Positions 51,485 through 63,611 of a DNA stretch of 64,000 nt are shown here, piece after piece. Source of the DNA: Streptomyces sp. NBC_01317. GTDB lineage: Bacteria > Actinomycetota > Actinomycetes > Streptomycetales > Streptomycetaceae. A program made the translations under genes and the position numbers. The stretch lies in NCBI RefSeq assembly GCF_035961655.1, contig NZ_CP108393.1, positions 6,775,001 through 6,839,000 on the forward strand, given 5' to 3'. The stretch's first letter is position 1, and the number at the start of each line of letters is the position of its first letter. The notes under the pieces are model-generated. The model saw only the letters and a program-made list of their open reading frames with translations. It had not been told where the DNA came from and did not search any database.

Positions 51485-52396
51485 GTGTCCCCTTCATCCG
51501 CTTCCCCCCAGTCCCCCGAGACCGGTACCGCTCGCGTCAAGCGCGGTATGGCCGAGCAGCTCAAGGGCGGCGTGATCATGGATGTGGTCACGCCCGAGCA
51601 GGCCAAGATCGCCGAGGACGCCGGCGCGGTGGCCGTGATGGCGCTGGAGCGGGTGCCCGCCGACATCCGCAAGGACGGCGGCGTGGCGCGCATGTCCGAC
51701 CCGGACATGATCGAGGGCATCATCGAGGCCGTCTCGATCCCGGTCATGGCCAAATCCCGTATCGGCCACATAGTGGAGGCGCAGGTCCTCCAGTCCCTCG
51801 GTGTCGACTACATCGACGAGTCCGAGGTCCTGACCCCGGCCGACGAGGTCAACCACTCCGACAAGTGGGCCTTCACCACCCCGTTCGTCTGCGGCGCCAC
51901 CAACCTGGGCGAGGCCCTGCGCCGTATCGCCGAAGGCGCGGCGATGATCCGCTCCAAGGGCGAGGCCGGCACGGGCAACGTCGTGGAGGCGGTCCGCCAC
52001 CTGCGCCAGATCAAGAACGAGATCGCCAAGCTGCGCGGCTTCGACTCCAACGAGCTGTACGCCGCCGCGAAGGAGCTGCGCGCGCCGTACGAGATCGTCA
52101 AGGAGGTCGCCGCGCTCGGCAAGCTGCCGGTGGTGCTCTTCTCGGCCGGCGGCGTGGCCACCCCGGCGGACGCGGCGCTGATGCGCCAGCTCGGCGCCGA
52201 GGGTGTGTTCGTCGGTTCGGGCATCTTCAAGTCGGGCGACCCGGCCAAGCGGGCCGCCGCGATCGTGAAGGCGACCACCTTCTACGACGACCCGAAGATC
52301 ATCGCGGACGCGTCCAGGAACCTGGGCGAGGCCATGGTCGGGATCAACATCGACACCCTCCCCGAGTCCGAGCACTACGCAAAGCGTGGCTGGTAA
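51485..52396 (+). CDS. pdxS: Pyridoxal 5'-phosphate synthase, PdxS subunit
   Basis: This 303-aa TIM-barrel enzyme builds PLP from ribose 5-phosphate, glyceraldehyde 3-phosphate and ammonia supplied by Pdx[41 protein letters not shown] and ESEVLTPAD carry the conserved catalytic and phosphate-site residues, including both lysines. GTG start at 51485. It is 6 bp from pdxT, forming an operon. Confidence 0.97.
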   Translation: MSPSSASPQSPETGTARVKRGMAEQLKGGVIMDVVTPEQAKIAEDAGAVAVMALERVPADIRKDGGVARMSDPDMIEGIIEAVSIPVMAKSRIGHIVEAQVLQSLGVDYIDESEVLTPADEVNHSDKWAFTTPFVCGATNLGEALRRIAEGAAMIRSKGEAGTGNVVEAVRHLRQIKNEIAKLRGFDSNELYAAAKELRAPYEIVKEVAALGKLPVVLFSAGGVATPADAALMRQLGAEGVFVGSGIFKSGDPAKRAAAIVKATTFYDDPKIIADASRNLGEAMVGINIDTLPESEHYAKRGW

Positions 52397-52402
52397 GCAC
52401 CT

Positions 52403-53032
52403 ATGAGCACTCCTGTGATCCCTGGGACGGGCCCCGGGACCCCGGCGGCCCCGGTGGTCGGGGTACTCGCCCTCCAGGGCGACGTCCGGGAGCATCTGGC
52501 CGCCCTGGCCGCGGCGGGCGCCGTGGCCAGGACGGTACGGCGCCCGGAGGAACTGGCCGCGGTCGAGGGCCTGGTGATCCCCGGCGGTGAGTCCACCACC
52601 ATGTCGAAGCTGGCCGTGCTCTTCGGGATGCTGGAGCCGCTCCGCGAGCGGATCGCGGCCGGGATGCCCGTCTACGGCACCTGCGCCGGGATGATCCTGC
52701 TGGCCGGCAAGATCCTCGACCCCCGGTCCGGGCAGGAGACGCTCGGCGGGATCGACATGATCGTGCGCCGGAACGCCTTCGGGCGGCAGAACGAGTCCTT
52801 CGAGGCGTCCGTGGACGTCACCGGCGTCGAAGGCGGCCCCGTGGAGGGTGTGTTCATCCGGGCACCCTGGGTCGAGTCGGTCGGCGCCGAGGTGGAGGTG
52901 CTGGCGGAGTACGGGGGCCATGTGGTCGCCGTACGGCAGGGCACGGCCCTCGCGACGTCGTTCCACCCCGAACTGACCGGCGACCACCGCCTGCACCGCT
53001 TCTTCTCCGACATGGTGCGCTCCGCACGGTGA
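52403..53032 (+). CDS. pdxT: Pyridoxal 5'-phosphate synthase, PdxT glutaminase subunit
   Basis: This 209-aa glutamine amidotransferase supplies ammonia to PdxS. The catalytic Cys is in [10 protein letters not shown] and the His-Glu pair in FHPELTGD near the C-terminus. [11 protein letters not shown] and PGGESTTM are diagnostic. It lies directly behind pdxS with only a short gap. Confidence 0.97.
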   Translation: MSTPVIPGTGPGTPAAPVVGVLALQGDVREHLAALAAAGAVARTVRRPEELAAVEGLVIPGGESTTMSKLAVLFGMLEPLRERIAAGMPVYGTCAGMILLAGKILDPRSGQETLGGIDMIVRRNAFGRQNESFEASVDVTGVEGGPVEGVFIRAPWVESVGAEVEVLAEYGGHVVAVRQGTALATSFHPELTGDHRLHRFFSDMVRSAR

Positions 53033-53094
53033 CGGTGGGCCGGTAGGATCGCTGCCGAACGGAGCAGGATCGGTTACGCGAAGGAGACAGGCAG

Positions 53095-53847
53095 ATGTCC
53101 GGCCACTCTAAATGGGCTACGACGAAGCACAAGAAGGCCGTGATCGATGCCAAGCGCGGCAAGCTCTTCGCGAAGCTGATCAAGAACATCGAGGTCGCGG
53201 CCCGCAGCGGTGGCGCCGACATCGAGGGCAACCCGACGCTGTTCGACGCCATCCAGAAGGCGAAGAAGAGCTCGGTGCCGAACAAGAACATCGACTCGGC
53301 GGTCAAGCGCGGGGCCGGCCTGGAGGCCGGTGGCGCCGACTACGAGACGATCATGTACGAGGGTTACGGCCCGAACGGGGTCGCGGTGCTCATCGAGTGC
53401 CTCACGGACAACCGCAACCGCGCGGCCTCCGACGTCCGGGTCGCCATGACCCGTAACGGCGGTTCGATGGCCGATCCCGGTTCCGTCTCGTACCTCTTCC
53501 ACCGCAAGGGCGTCGTGATCGTCCCCAAGGGCGAGCTGGGCGAGGACGACGTCCTGGGTGCCGTGCTCGACGCGGGCGCCGAGGAGGTCAACGACCTGGG
53601 CGAGTCCTTCGAGGTGCTCAGCGAGGCCACCGACCTGGTCGCGGTCCGTACGTCCCTCCAGGACGCGGGCATCGACTACGACTCCGCCGACGCCAGCTTC
53701 GTCCCGACCATGCAGGTCGACCTGGACGAGGAGGGCGCGCGCAAGATCTTCAAGCTCATCGACGCGCTGGAGGAGAGCGACGACGTGCAGAACGTCTTCG
53801 CCAACTTCGACGTCTCGGACGAAGTGATGGAGAAGGTCGACGCCTGA
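53095..53847 (+). CDS. yebC: YebC/TACO1-family translation or transcription factor
   Basis: This 250-aa protein begins with [27 protein letters not shown], which is diagnostic of the family (given here across two segments: residues 2-9 and 10-28). Members act as DNA-binding regulators near ruvC or as factors that help ribosomes on proline-rich sequences. AAGGAG precedes the ATG. It is followed by a 13-bp hairpin and then ruvC. Confidence 0.95.
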   Translation: MSGHSKWATTKHKKAVIDAKRGKLFAKLIKNIEVAARSGGADIEGNPTLFDAIQKAKKSSVPNKNIDSAVKRGAGLEAGGADYETIMYEGYGPNGVAVLIECLTDNRNRAASDVRVAMTRNGGSMADPGSVSYLFHRKGVVIVPKGELGEDDVLGAVLDAGAEEVNDLGESFEVLSEATDLVAVRTSLQDAGIDYDSADASFVPTMQVDLDEEGARKIFKLIDALEESDDVQNVFANFDVSDEVMEKVDA

Positions 53848-53874
53848 GCGTCCACCGCTGACACCGCTTCACCT

Positions 53875-53909
53875 GACGGACCGACGGGGCAGGGCTCCGT
53901 CGGTCCGTC
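53875..53909 (+). terminator. Terminator after yebC
   Basis: Perfect 13-bp arms (53875-53887 and 53897-53909) with a nine-base loop, 27 bases after the yebC stop. Confidence 0.75.
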
Positions 53910-53998
53910 CTGTTGTCAGTGGCGACCGATACTGTGCTGATCAGCGAAGTCGAACGCGAGCAGCGGGAACGTGGGCACGGAGAGCGGGAGGGGGCGCG

Positions 53999-54568
53999 AT
54001 GCGGGTGCTGGGGGTCGACCCGGGGCTGACCCGGTGCGGGGTCGGCGTGGTCGAGGGTGTCGCGGGCCGCCCGCTGACGATGCTGGGCGTCGGGGTCGTA
54101 CGGACACCGGCGGACGCCGAGATCGGGATGCGGCTGGTCGCCATCGAGCAGGGCATCGAAGCCTGGCTCGACGAACACCGCCCCGAACTGGTCGCGGTGG
54201 AGCGGGTGTTCGCCCAGCACAACGTCCGTACGGTCATGGGTACGGCCCAGGCCAGCGCGGTCGCCATGCTCTGCGCCTCCCGCCGGGGCATCCCCGTGGC
54301 GCTGCACACCCCCAGCGAGGTCAAGGCCGCCGTCACCGGCAGCGGCCGGGCGGACAAGGCGCAGGTCGGCGCGATGGTCACGCGGCTGCTGCGGCTGGCC
54401 GCCCCGCCGAAACCGGCCGACGCGGCCGACGCCCTCGCGCTCGCCATCTGCCACATCTGGCGTGCCCCCGCCATGAACCGCCTCCAGCAGGCCCATGCCG
54501 CGGCCCACGCCTCCCGTATCCCCGCCAAGGCCCCCACCACCGCATCCGTACGGAAGGTCCCCCGATGA
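53999..54568 (+). CDS. ruvC: Holliday junction resolvase RuvC
   Basis: This 189-aa endonuclease cuts Holliday junctions. The acidic catalytic residues are visible: [10 protein letters not shown] (Asp7), [11 protein letters not shown] (Glu), and the C-terminal [12 protein letters not shown] pair. The stop overlaps ruvA by ATGA. A 20-residue basic tail extends the enteric length. Confidence 0.97.
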   Translation: MRVLGVDPGLTRCGVGVVEGVAGRPLTMLGVGVVRTPADAEIGMRLVAIEQGIEAWLDEHRPELVAVERVFAQHNVRTVMGTAQASAVAMLCASRRGIPVALHTPSEVKAAVTGSGRADKAQVGAMVTRLLRLAAPPKPADAADALALAICHIWRAPAMNRLQQAHAAAHASRIPAKAPTTASVRKVPR

Positions 54569-55188
54569 TCGCCTTCGTCAGCGGCCCGGTCGCCGCGCTC
54601 GCCCCGACCACGGCCGTCATCGAGGTCGGCGGCGTCGGCATGGCCGTCCAGTGCACCCCCGGGACCCTCGCCGGACTCCGGATCGGCCAGGACGCCAAGC
54701 TCGCCACCTCCCTCGTCGTCCGCGAGGACTCGCTCACGCTGTACGGCTTCGCGGACGACGACGAGCGCCAGGTGTTCGAGCTGCTCCAGACCGCCAGCGG
54801 CGTCGGCCCGCGCCTCGCCCAGGCCATGCTCGCCGTGCACAGCCCCGACACCCTGCGGATCGCGGTGGCCAACGGCGACGAGAAGACGCTGACGGCCGTC
54901 CCCGGCATCGGCAAGCGGGGCGCCCAGAAGCTGCTGCTGGAGCTCAAGGACCGGCTCGGCGCACCCGTGGGACCGGCCCGCGCGCAGGGCATCGGCACAG
55001 CGCTCCCCGCCTCCTGGAGCGACCAGCTGCACGCCGCGCTGATCGGTCTCGGGTACGCCACCCGCGAGGCCGACGAGGCGGTCACGCTGGTCACCCCGCA
55101 GGCCGAGGCCGCCGTCGCGGAGGGGCTCCAGCCACCTGTGCCGCAGCTGCTGCGGGCCGCGCTCCAGAGCCTGAACAGAACGCGCTGA
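54565..55188 (+). CDS. ruvA: Holliday junction DNA helicase subunit RuvA
   Basis: This 207-aa junction-binding protein has the N-terminal OB domain ([12 protein letters not shown]), the two helix-hairpin-helix motifs ([14 protein letters not shown] and [19 protein letters not shown]) and a C-terminal domain that contacts RuvB. It overlaps ruvC by 4 bp and is followed by repeated GGGACAGAGTGAAC sequence before ruvB. Confidence 0.96.
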   Translation: MIAFVSGPVAALAPTTAVIEVGGVGMAVQCTPGTLAGLRIGQDAKLATSLVVREDSLTLYGFADDDERQVFELLQTASGVGPRLAQAMLAVHSPDTLRIAVANGDEKTLTAVPGIGKRGAQKLLLELKDRLGAPVGPARAQGIGTALPASWSDQLHAALIGLGYATREADEAVTLVTPQAEAAVAEGLQPPVPQLLRAALQSLNRTR

Positions 55189-55218
55189 GCGAGACAGCAC
55201 GGTGGGACAGCACGGCGG

Positions 55219-55288
55219 GACAGAGTGAACGCCGGGACCGAGCGAACTGACGGTGAGACAGAGTGAACATCGGCGGGACAGAGTGAAC
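55219..55288 (+). repeat. Short repeats around the ruvB start
   Basis: GACAGAGTGAAC occurs at 55219-55230, 55257-55268 and 55277-55288, with a degenerate copy at about 55234-55247. Each copy contains a GTGAAC that could start translation, but only the last (55283) is in the ruvB frame. Confidence 0.6.
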
Positions 55289-56368
55289 TGGGACGACACC
55301 GGCGCCGACACACAGGCACCCGACGACAGGGACGACCGGCTCGTCGCCCCGTCCGCGGACGGGGAGGACCAGGCCGTCGAAGCGGCCCTGCGCCCCAAGT
55401 CGCTGGACGAGTTCGTGGGCCAGGAGCGGGTCCGCGAGCAGCTCGACCTGGTCCTCAAGGCGGCGCTCGCCCGCGGCGCCACCGCCGACCACGTGCTGCT
55501 CTCCGGCGCGCCGGGACTCGGCAAGACCACCCTCTCCATGATCATCGCGGCCGAGATGAACGCCCCGATCCGCATCACCTCGGGCCCCGCCATCCAGCAC
55601 GCCGGCGACCTCGCGGCGATCCTCTCCTCCCTCCAGGAGGGTGAGGTCCTCTTCCTCGACGAGATCCACCGCATGTCCCGGCCCGCCGAGGAGATGCTCT
55701 ACATGGCGATGGAGGACTTCCGGGTCGACGTCATCGTCGGCAAGGGCCCCGGCGCCACCGCCATCCCGCTGGAGCTGCCGCCCTTCACCCTGGTCGGCGC
55801 CACCACGCGGGCCGGTCTGCTGCCGCCCCCGCTGCGTGACCGGTTCGGCTTCACCGGTCACATGGAGTTCTACGAGAGCGCCGAGCTGGAGCGCGTCATC
55901 CACCGTTCGGCCCAGCTCCTCGACCTGGAGATCGACACGGAGGGCGCCGCCGAGATCGCCGGGCGCTCGCGCGGCACGCCCCGTATCGCCAACCGCCTGC
56001 TGCGGCGGGTACGGGACTACGCCCAGGTCAAGGCCGACGGCGTGATCAACCGCGAGATCGCCCAGGTCGCCCTCGCGGTGTACGAGGTCGACGCGCGGGG
56101 TCTCGACCGCCTCGACCGGGCCGTGCTCAGGGCCCTCCTCAAGCTCTTCGGCGGCGGTCCCGTGGGCCTGTCGACCCTGGCCGTGGCCGTGGGGGAGGAG
56201 CGTGAGACGGTGGAGGAGGTCGCCGAGCCGTTCCTCGTACGGGAGGGCCTGCTGGCCCGCACCCCCCGCGGCCGGGTCGCCACCCCCGCGGCCTGGGCGC
56301 ACCTGGGGCTCGTGCCCCCGCGGCAGGCCCCGGGCGCAGCGGGACAACAGGGTCTGTTCGGGACGTGA
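55283..56368 (+). CDS. ruvB: Holliday junction DNA helicase subunit RuvB
   Basis: This 361-aa AAA+ motor drives branch migration with RuvA. Walker A is GAPGLGKTT, Walker B is LFLDEIHR, sensor I is LVGATTRAG and the arginine finger region is LRDRFGF. The C-terminal winged helix includes [22 protein letters not shown] at 55283 is chosen: it is the in-frame start closest to the conserved N-terminus; an in-frame ATG at 55253... upstream lies within the repeats and lacks a clear ribosome site. The N-terminal 30 residues are acidic. Confidence 0.95.
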   Translation: MNWDDTGADTQAPDDRDDRLVAPSADGEDQAVEAALRPKSLDEFVGQERVREQLDLVLKAALARGATADHVLLSGAPGLGKTTLSMIIAAEMNAPIRITSGPAIQHAGDLAAILSSLQEGEVLFLDEIHRMSRPAEEMLYMAMEDFRVDVIVGKGPGATAIPLELPPFTLVGATTRAGLLPPPLRDRFGFTGHMEFYESAELERVIHRSAQLLDLEIDTEGAAEIAGRSRGTPRIANRLLRRVRDYAQVKADGVINREIAQVALAVYEVDARGLDRLDRAVLRALLKLFGGGPVGLSTLAVAVGEERETVEEVAEPFLVREGLLARTPRGRVATPAAWAHLGLVPPRQAPGAAGQQGLFGT

Positions 56369-56415
56369 GGCGCAGCACGCTCGACCGGGGCGGAACCAGG
56401 GTGCGATGCTGGGCG

Positions 56416-56445
56416 TTGTTCCAACGACGCGGACTCGCTTAGACT
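56416..56445 (+). promoter_or_regulatory. Putative promoter of yajC-secDF
   Basis: TTGTTC (56416-56421), an 18-base spacer and TAGACT (56440-56445), about 90 bases before the yajC start. This suggests that the Sec accessory operon has its own promoter after ruvB. Confidence 0.5.
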
Positions 56446-56533
56446 CCGCCGATGCCGCCCTTCCGGGTCGGCATGCCCACCCCCGTATATGAGGCCGTTC
56501 TCCAGCGCGGTCGTGCGAAGGAAGTTCCCTCCC

Positions 56534-57058
56534 GTGAGTCCAGTGACCCTTCTCCCCTTCATCGTGCTCATCGGGGCCATGTTCCTGATGACCCGGTCCG
56601 CCAAGAAGAAGCAGCAGGCCGCCGCGCAGATGCGCAGCGACATGCAGCCCGGCACCGGCGTCCGGACGATCGGCGGCATGTACGCCACGGTGAAGGAGGT
56701 GCACGAGGACATGGTCATTCTTGAGGTCGCTCCCGGCGTACACGCCGTCTACGCCAAGAACTCCATCGGCGCGGTGCTGGACGACGACGAGTACAACCGC
56801 ATCGTGCACGGCGACGACCTGACGTCCGACGACACCGTCGTCCCCGACGACGCCTCGTCGCTCATCGACGCCGACGCCACCGACGCGGATGCCACCCACG
56901 GCGTTGCCAAGATCGACCTGGGCAAGCGCCCCGAGGCCGACGAGGCGGACGAGGCCAAGGCCGACAAGGAGGAGCCCGCGGCGGCCGAGGTCAAGGCCGA
57001 GGTCAAGGCGGCCGAGACCAAGGACGCCAAGGCCGAGGGCGAAGCGGACGCGAAGTAG
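56534..57058 (+). CDS. yajC: Preprotein translocase subunit YajC
   Basis: This 174-aa membrane protein is an accessory of the SecDF complex. One membrane helix (LLPFIVLIGAMFLMTRSAKKKQQ) precedes the typical YajC beta domain (GTGVRTIGGMYATVKEV). The last 70 residues are an acidic Ala/Asp/Glu/Lys-rich tail, which is longer than in enteric YajC. GTG at 56534 follows AAGGAAG. secD follows 143 bp downstream. Confidence 0.92.
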   Translation: MSPVTLLPFIVLIGAMFLMTRSAKKKQQAAAQMRSDMQPGTGVRTIGGMYATVKEVHEDMVILEVAPGVHAVYAKNSIGAVLDDDEYNRIVHGDDLTSDDTVVPDDASSLIDADATDADATHGVAKIDLGKRPEADEADEAKADKEEPAAAEVKAEVKAAETKDAKAEGEADAK

Positions 57059-57201
57059 TCGGTCCGTGACCGAGGGCCGCTCCGCGGTCCTCGTCGGCGT
57101 GCGTTCCGTGCTGTTTTCTGCGGGGGCAGGTCCCCACATCACTTCGTGGCCGCTCCGGCGCACACCCGGCGCGGGGCGGTTGGACAGGGAGAAACGAGAA
57201 G

Positions 57202-59022
57202 GTGGCAGCACCTAATAAGGGCCGAAGGCAGGCAGGGTCCCCAGGCAGGCCGGGGCGCACCCTGGTCCTGTTCCTGATTGCCATGGTCGCCCTCACCGGC
57301 GGCATGTTCTGGTCCGGTCATGTCACGCCACGCCTGGGGATCGACCTCGCGGGCGGCACGAGCATCACGCTCCAGGCGAAGAACACGCCGGGCAAGCCGA
57401 ACGCGATCAACAAGACCAACATGGACACCGCGGTCAACATCATCGACCGCCGCGTCAATGGTCTGGGTGTCTCCGAGGCCGAGGTTCAGACCCAGGGTGA
57501 CAAGAACATCATTGTCAACATCCCCAAGGGAACGAACAGCAAGCAGGCCCAGGACCAGGTCGGTACGACGGCCCAGCTCTTCTTCCGGCCGGTGCTGACC
57601 TACGCGCCCGGTACGCCCACGGCACCGGAGCCGGCGCCCAGCACCTCCCCGAGCGGCTCCGCGAAGCCCTCGGCGAGCGGCAAGCCCCAGGCGGACAGCT
57701 CGAAGTCGTCGACGCCGAGCCCGTCGAGCACCACCCAGGGCCGGGCGGTCACGGACGCGCTCAAGAAGGCGCCGACGCCCACCCCCACCCCCGGTGCCAG
57801 TGACGCGCCCCCCGCCGCCACGACGCCTCCGGACCCGGCGGCCACGACGCCTCCGGACCCGGCCACCGCCGCCCTGGAGAAGAAGTTCACGGCGCTCGAC
57901 TGCCGCGACGAGGCGTCCCGTACGACGGTCAACCAGAGCAGCGGTCCCAAGGACACGATCGTCGCCTGCGGCCAGGACACCACCGGCAAGAACTGGGACA
58001 AGTACATCCTCGGCCCGGCCGAGCTGGACGGCACCGACGTCGCCAAGGCGAAGGGCGTGCTCGACCAGCAGCGCGGCATGTGGATCGTCCAGATGGACTT
58101 CACCGGCGGCGGTACGAAGAAGTTCCAGTCGATCACCGGCAAGCTCTCGCAGCAGCAGCCCCCGATGAACCAGTTCGCGATCGTGCTCGACGGCAACGTC
58201 GTCTCGGCGCCCTCGGTGGCCCAGACCCTCGGCGCCAGCGCCGAGATCTCCGGCAGCTTCGACCAGGAGTCGGCGCAGAACCTGGGCAACATCCTGTCCT
58301 TCGGCGCGCTCCCGCTCTCCTTCGACGTGGCGAGCACCACCACGGTCACCGCCGCGCTCGGCGGTGAGCAGCTGCACGCCGGCCTCATCGCCGGTGCGAT
58401 CGGCCTGGCGCTGGTCATCATCTACCTGGTGGCGTACTACCGCGGCCTGTCGCTGATCGCGATCCTCAGCCTCGGCGCCTCGGCGATCATGACGTACACG
58501 ATCATGTCGCTCCTCGGCCCGGGCATCGGCTTCGCCCTGAACCTGCCCGCGGTGTGTGGTGCGATCGTTGCGATCGGTATCACCGCGGACTCGTTCATCG
58601 TGTACTTCGAGAGAGTCCGTGACGAGATCCGCGAGGGCCGCACGCTGCGCCCCGCCGTCGAGCGCGCCTGGCCGCGCGCCCGGCGCACGATCCTGGTCTC
58701 CGACTTCGTGTCGTTCCTCGCCGCCGCCGTGCTGTTCGTCGTCACGGTCGGCAAGGTCCAGGGCTTCGCGTTCACCCTCGGTCTGACCACCGTCCTCGAC
58801 GTGGTCGTGGTGTTCTTCTTCACCAAGCCCGTGATGACGCTCATGGCCCGCAAGAAGTTCTTCTCCGAGGGACACGGCTGGTCCGGCCTGGACCCGAAGC
58901 GGCTCGGCGCCAAGCCGCCGCTGCGCCGTTCGCGCCCCAACCTCCTGGAAGAAGACCCGCCCGAGCCACCGCGGCGCCGCTCCCGCGTCAGCGCCGCCCC
59001 GACCGACTCGAAGGAGGCGTGA
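57202..59022 (+). CDS. secD: Protein translocase subunit SecD with a Pro/Ser-rich insert
   Basis: This 606-aa membrane protein uses proton motive force to finish export through SecYEG. The first helix (TLVLFLIAMVALTGGMFW) is followed by GIDLAGGTSITLQ, the D1 motif. The five C-terminal helices carry GAIGLALVIIYLVAYY and GAIVAIGITADSFIVYFERVRDE. Residues about 134-226 are a Pro/Ser/Thr/Ala-rich insert that splits the periplasmic domain. GTG start at 57202. secF begins one base after its stop. Confidence 0.95.
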   Translation: MAAPNKGRRQAGSPGRPGRTLVLFLIAMVALTGGMFWSGHVTPRLGIDLAGGTSITLQAKNTPGKPNAINKTNMDTAVNIIDRRVNGLGVSEAEVQTQGDKNIIVNIPKGTNSKQAQDQVGTTAQLFFRPVLTYAPGTPTAPEPAPSTSPSGSAKPSASGKPQADSSKSSTPSPSSTTQGRAVTDALKKAPTPTPTPGASDAPPAATTPPDPAATTPPDPATAALEKKFTALDCRDEASRTTVNQSSGPKDTIVACGQDTTGKNWDKYILGPAELDGTDVAKAKGVLDQQRGMWIVQMDFTGGGTKKFQSITGKLSQQQPPMNQFAIVLDGNVVSAPSVAQTLGASAEISGSFDQESAQNLGNILSFGALPLSFDVASTTTVTAALGGEQLHAGLIAGAIGLALVIIYLVAYYRGLSLIAILSLGASAIMTYTIMSLLGPGIGFALNLPAVCGAIVAIGITADSFIVYFERVRDEIREGRTLRPAVERAWPRARRTILVSDFVSFLAAAVLFVVTVGKVQGFAFTLGLTTVLDVVVVFFFTKPVMTLMARKKFFSEGHGWSGLDPKRLGAKPPLRRSRPNLLEEDPPEPPRRRSRVSAAPTDSKEA

Positions 59023-59023
59023 G

Positions 59024-60148
59024 ATGTCGCGACTCGGCGCACTCGGCGCCCGGCTGTACCGCGGTGAGGTCGGCTACGACTTCATCGGCAAGCGGAAGGT
59101 CTGGTACGGGCTCTCGATCCTGATCACCATCACGGCCATCCTCGGCCTGGCGGTGCAGGGCCTCAACATGGGCATCGAGTTCAAGGGCGGTGCCGTCTTC
59201 ACCACCCCGAAGACGAGCATCTCCGTCTCGCAGGCCCAGACGGACGCCCAGGAGGCGGCCGGCCACGACGCCATCGTCCAGAAGCTCGGCAACGGGACCC
59301 TCAGGATCCAGGTCACCGAGCTGAGCCAGGCGCAGGCCGACAAGGTCAAGACGCAGCTGGCGAAGGACCTGAGCGTCGACGAGAACAAGATCGCCGCCGA
59401 CATCGTCGGTCCCAGCTGGGGCGAGACGATCGCCAACAAGGCCTGGACGGGCCTGGCGGTCTTCATGGTCCTGGTGGTGATCTATCTCGCCATCGCCTTC
59501 GAGTGGCGGATGGCCGTCGCCGCCCTCATCGCCCTGATCCACGACCTCACCATCACCGTCGGGGTGTACGCCCTGGTGGGCTTCGAGGTGACGCCGGGCA
59601 CCGTGATCGGTCTGCTGACGATTCTCGGTTACTCCTTGTACGACACCGTGGTCGTCTTCGACAGCCTCAAGGAGGGGTCGAAGGGCATCACCAAGCAGAC
59701 CCGGTGGTACTACAGCGAGGTGGCCAACCGGTCCATCAACGGGACCCTGGTCCGCTCCATCAACACCACCGTGGTCGCGCTGCTCCCCGTCGCCGGCCTG
59801 CTCTTCATCGGTGGCGGCGTCCTGGGCGCCGGCATGCTGAACGACATCTCGCTGTCGCTCTTCGTCGGTCTCGCCGCCGGCGCGTACTCCTCGATCTTCA
59901 TCGCCACTCCGCTCGTCGCCGACCTCAAGGAACGCGACCCGCAGATGAAGGCCCTGAAGAAGCGGGTGCTCGCCAAGCGCGCGGCGGCCGCGGCCAAGGG
60001 TGAGCCGGCCGAGGGGTCCGAGGAGACGGACGTGCGGTACGACGACGAGCCGGAGGACGCCCCCCACGGGGTCGCGACCGCCGCCGCCGTCGCCGGACCG
60101 CGCAGCAGCCGAGGCGGCCGGGGCCGTCCCTCGGGACGGCGGCGGTGA
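59024..60148 (+). CDS. secF: Protein translocase subunit SecF
   Basis: This 374-aa partner of SecD has the Sec_GG motif GIEFKGGAVF near residue 45 and six helices, with the conserved DTVVVFDSLKEG and EVANRSINGTLVRSINT segments. The C-terminal 60 residues are a basic, Pro/Gly-rich cytoplasmic tail. AGGAGGC precedes the ATG. The stop overlaps apt by GTGA. Confidence 0.95.
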   Translation: MSRLGALGARLYRGEVGYDFIGKRKVWYGLSILITITAILGLAVQGLNMGIEFKGGAVFTTPKTSISVSQAQTDAQEAAGHDAIVQKLGNGTLRIQVTELSQAQADKVKTQLAKDLSVDENKIAADIVGPSWGETIANKAWTGLAVFMVLVVIYLAIAFEWRMAVAALIALIHDLTITVGVYALVGFEVTPGTVIGLLTILGYSLYDTVVVFDSLKEGSKGITKQTRWYYSEVANRSINGTLVRSINTTVVALLPVAGLLFIGGGVLGAGMLNDISLSLFVGLAAGAYSSIFIATPLVADLKERDPQMKALKKRVLAKRAAAAAKGEPAEGSEETDVRYDDEPEDAPHGVATAAAVAGPRSSRGGRGRPSGRRR

Positions 60149-60690
60149 CCGACGCCAGCACCAGGGACCTGCTCCTCAGCCGTATCCGTGATGTCGCGGA
60201 CCACCCGAAGCCCGGGATCGTCTTCAAGGACATCACCCCGCTGCTGGCGGACCCGAAGGCGTTCTCGGCGCTGACGGACGCGCTCGCCGCGCTGTGCGTC
60301 GCGTACGGGGCGACGAAGGTCGTCGGCCTGGAGGCCCGCGGCTTCATCCTGGCCGCGCCGGTCGCGGTCCGGGCGGGCCTGGGCTTCATCCCCGTACGCA
60401 AGGCGGGCAAGCTCCCGGGCGCGACCCTGTCGCAGTCCTACGAGCTGGAGTACGGCACCGCCGAGATGGAGGTCCACGCCGAGGACCTGGGGGAGGGGGA
60501 CCGCGTCATCGTCATCGACGACGTCCTCGCCACCGGGGGCACGGCGGAGGCCTCCGTGGAGCTGGTCCGGCGGGCCGGGGCCGAGGTCGTGGGGGTGGCG
60601 GTCCTTCTGGAGCTGGCCTTCCTGGGCGGCCGGGCCCGTCTGGAGCCGTCGCTGCGCGGCGCCCCGCTGGAGGCGCTGCTCACGTTCTGA
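60145..60690 (+). CDS. apt: Adenine phosphoribosyltransferase
   Basis: This 181-aa enzyme salvages adenine to [15 protein letters not shown] at the start and the PRPP-binding loop [16 protein letters not shown] near residue 125 are complete. [13 protein letters not shown] is also typical. It overlaps secF and lies just upstream of relA, an order conserved in actinobacteria that ties purine salvage to (p)ppGpp metabolism. Confidence 0.96.
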   Translation: MTDASTRDLLLSRIRDVADHPKPGIVFKDITPLLADPKAFSALTDALAALCVAYGATKVVGLEARGFILAAPVAVRAGLGFIPVRKAGKLPGATLSQSYELEYGTAEMEVHAEDLGEGDRVIVIDDVLATGGTAEASVELVRRAGAEVVGVAVLLELAFLGGRARLEPSLRGAPLEALLTF

Positions 60691-60817
60691 GCGCCGACCG
60701 GGCCGTACGGAAACGTACGGACGCCTGACGGCACCCGTACGGAGTACCGGCGGAGCGCCCGTCGGGCGGCACGCGAAAGATACACACGCGTCACAGGGAA
60801 CACGCACGAAACGCGCA

Positions 60818-60853
60818 GGGACGGGCACCCGGGAACAAGCGGGTGCCCGTCCC
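60818..60853 (+). terminator. Hairpin between apt and relA
   Basis: Perfect 14-bp arms (60818-60831 and 60840-60853) with an eight-base loop, 127 bases after the apt stop. It may end the yajC-secDF-apt transcript; a GATACC -10-like box for relA follows at 60902. The remaining bases of this 268-bp gap show nothing else. Confidence 0.7.
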
Positions 60854-60958
60854 GCGTTTCGTAAACCCTTCGGTCCCGGGGCGAGAGGGGCGCCCGAGGT
60901 CGATACCATGGAGCTTCCGGCCCTGTCCGGGGGTCCCGGAACCGCACGAGGAGCGCTC

Positions 60959-63529
<2,571 letters not shown>

Positions 63530-63539
63530 GAAGTCCTGG

Positions 63540-63588
63540 CGTACGAAGAGGCTCCCCGTACGTCCTGTACGGGGAGCCTCTTCGTACG
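63540..63588. terminator. Long perfect bidirectional terminator between relA and the DUF349 gene
   Basis: A 22-bp perfect stem (63540-63561 and 63567-63588) with loop GTCCT lies between the convergent stops at 63529 and 63612. Confidence 0.9.
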
Positions 63589-63611
63589 ACCCCGGAGGGT
63601 CCGGCGCGGTG

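Noticed and set aside
53909..53998. LexA (SOS) box upstream of ruvC
   Set aside because: Only a GAAC half-site is visible; the GTTC partner is missing.
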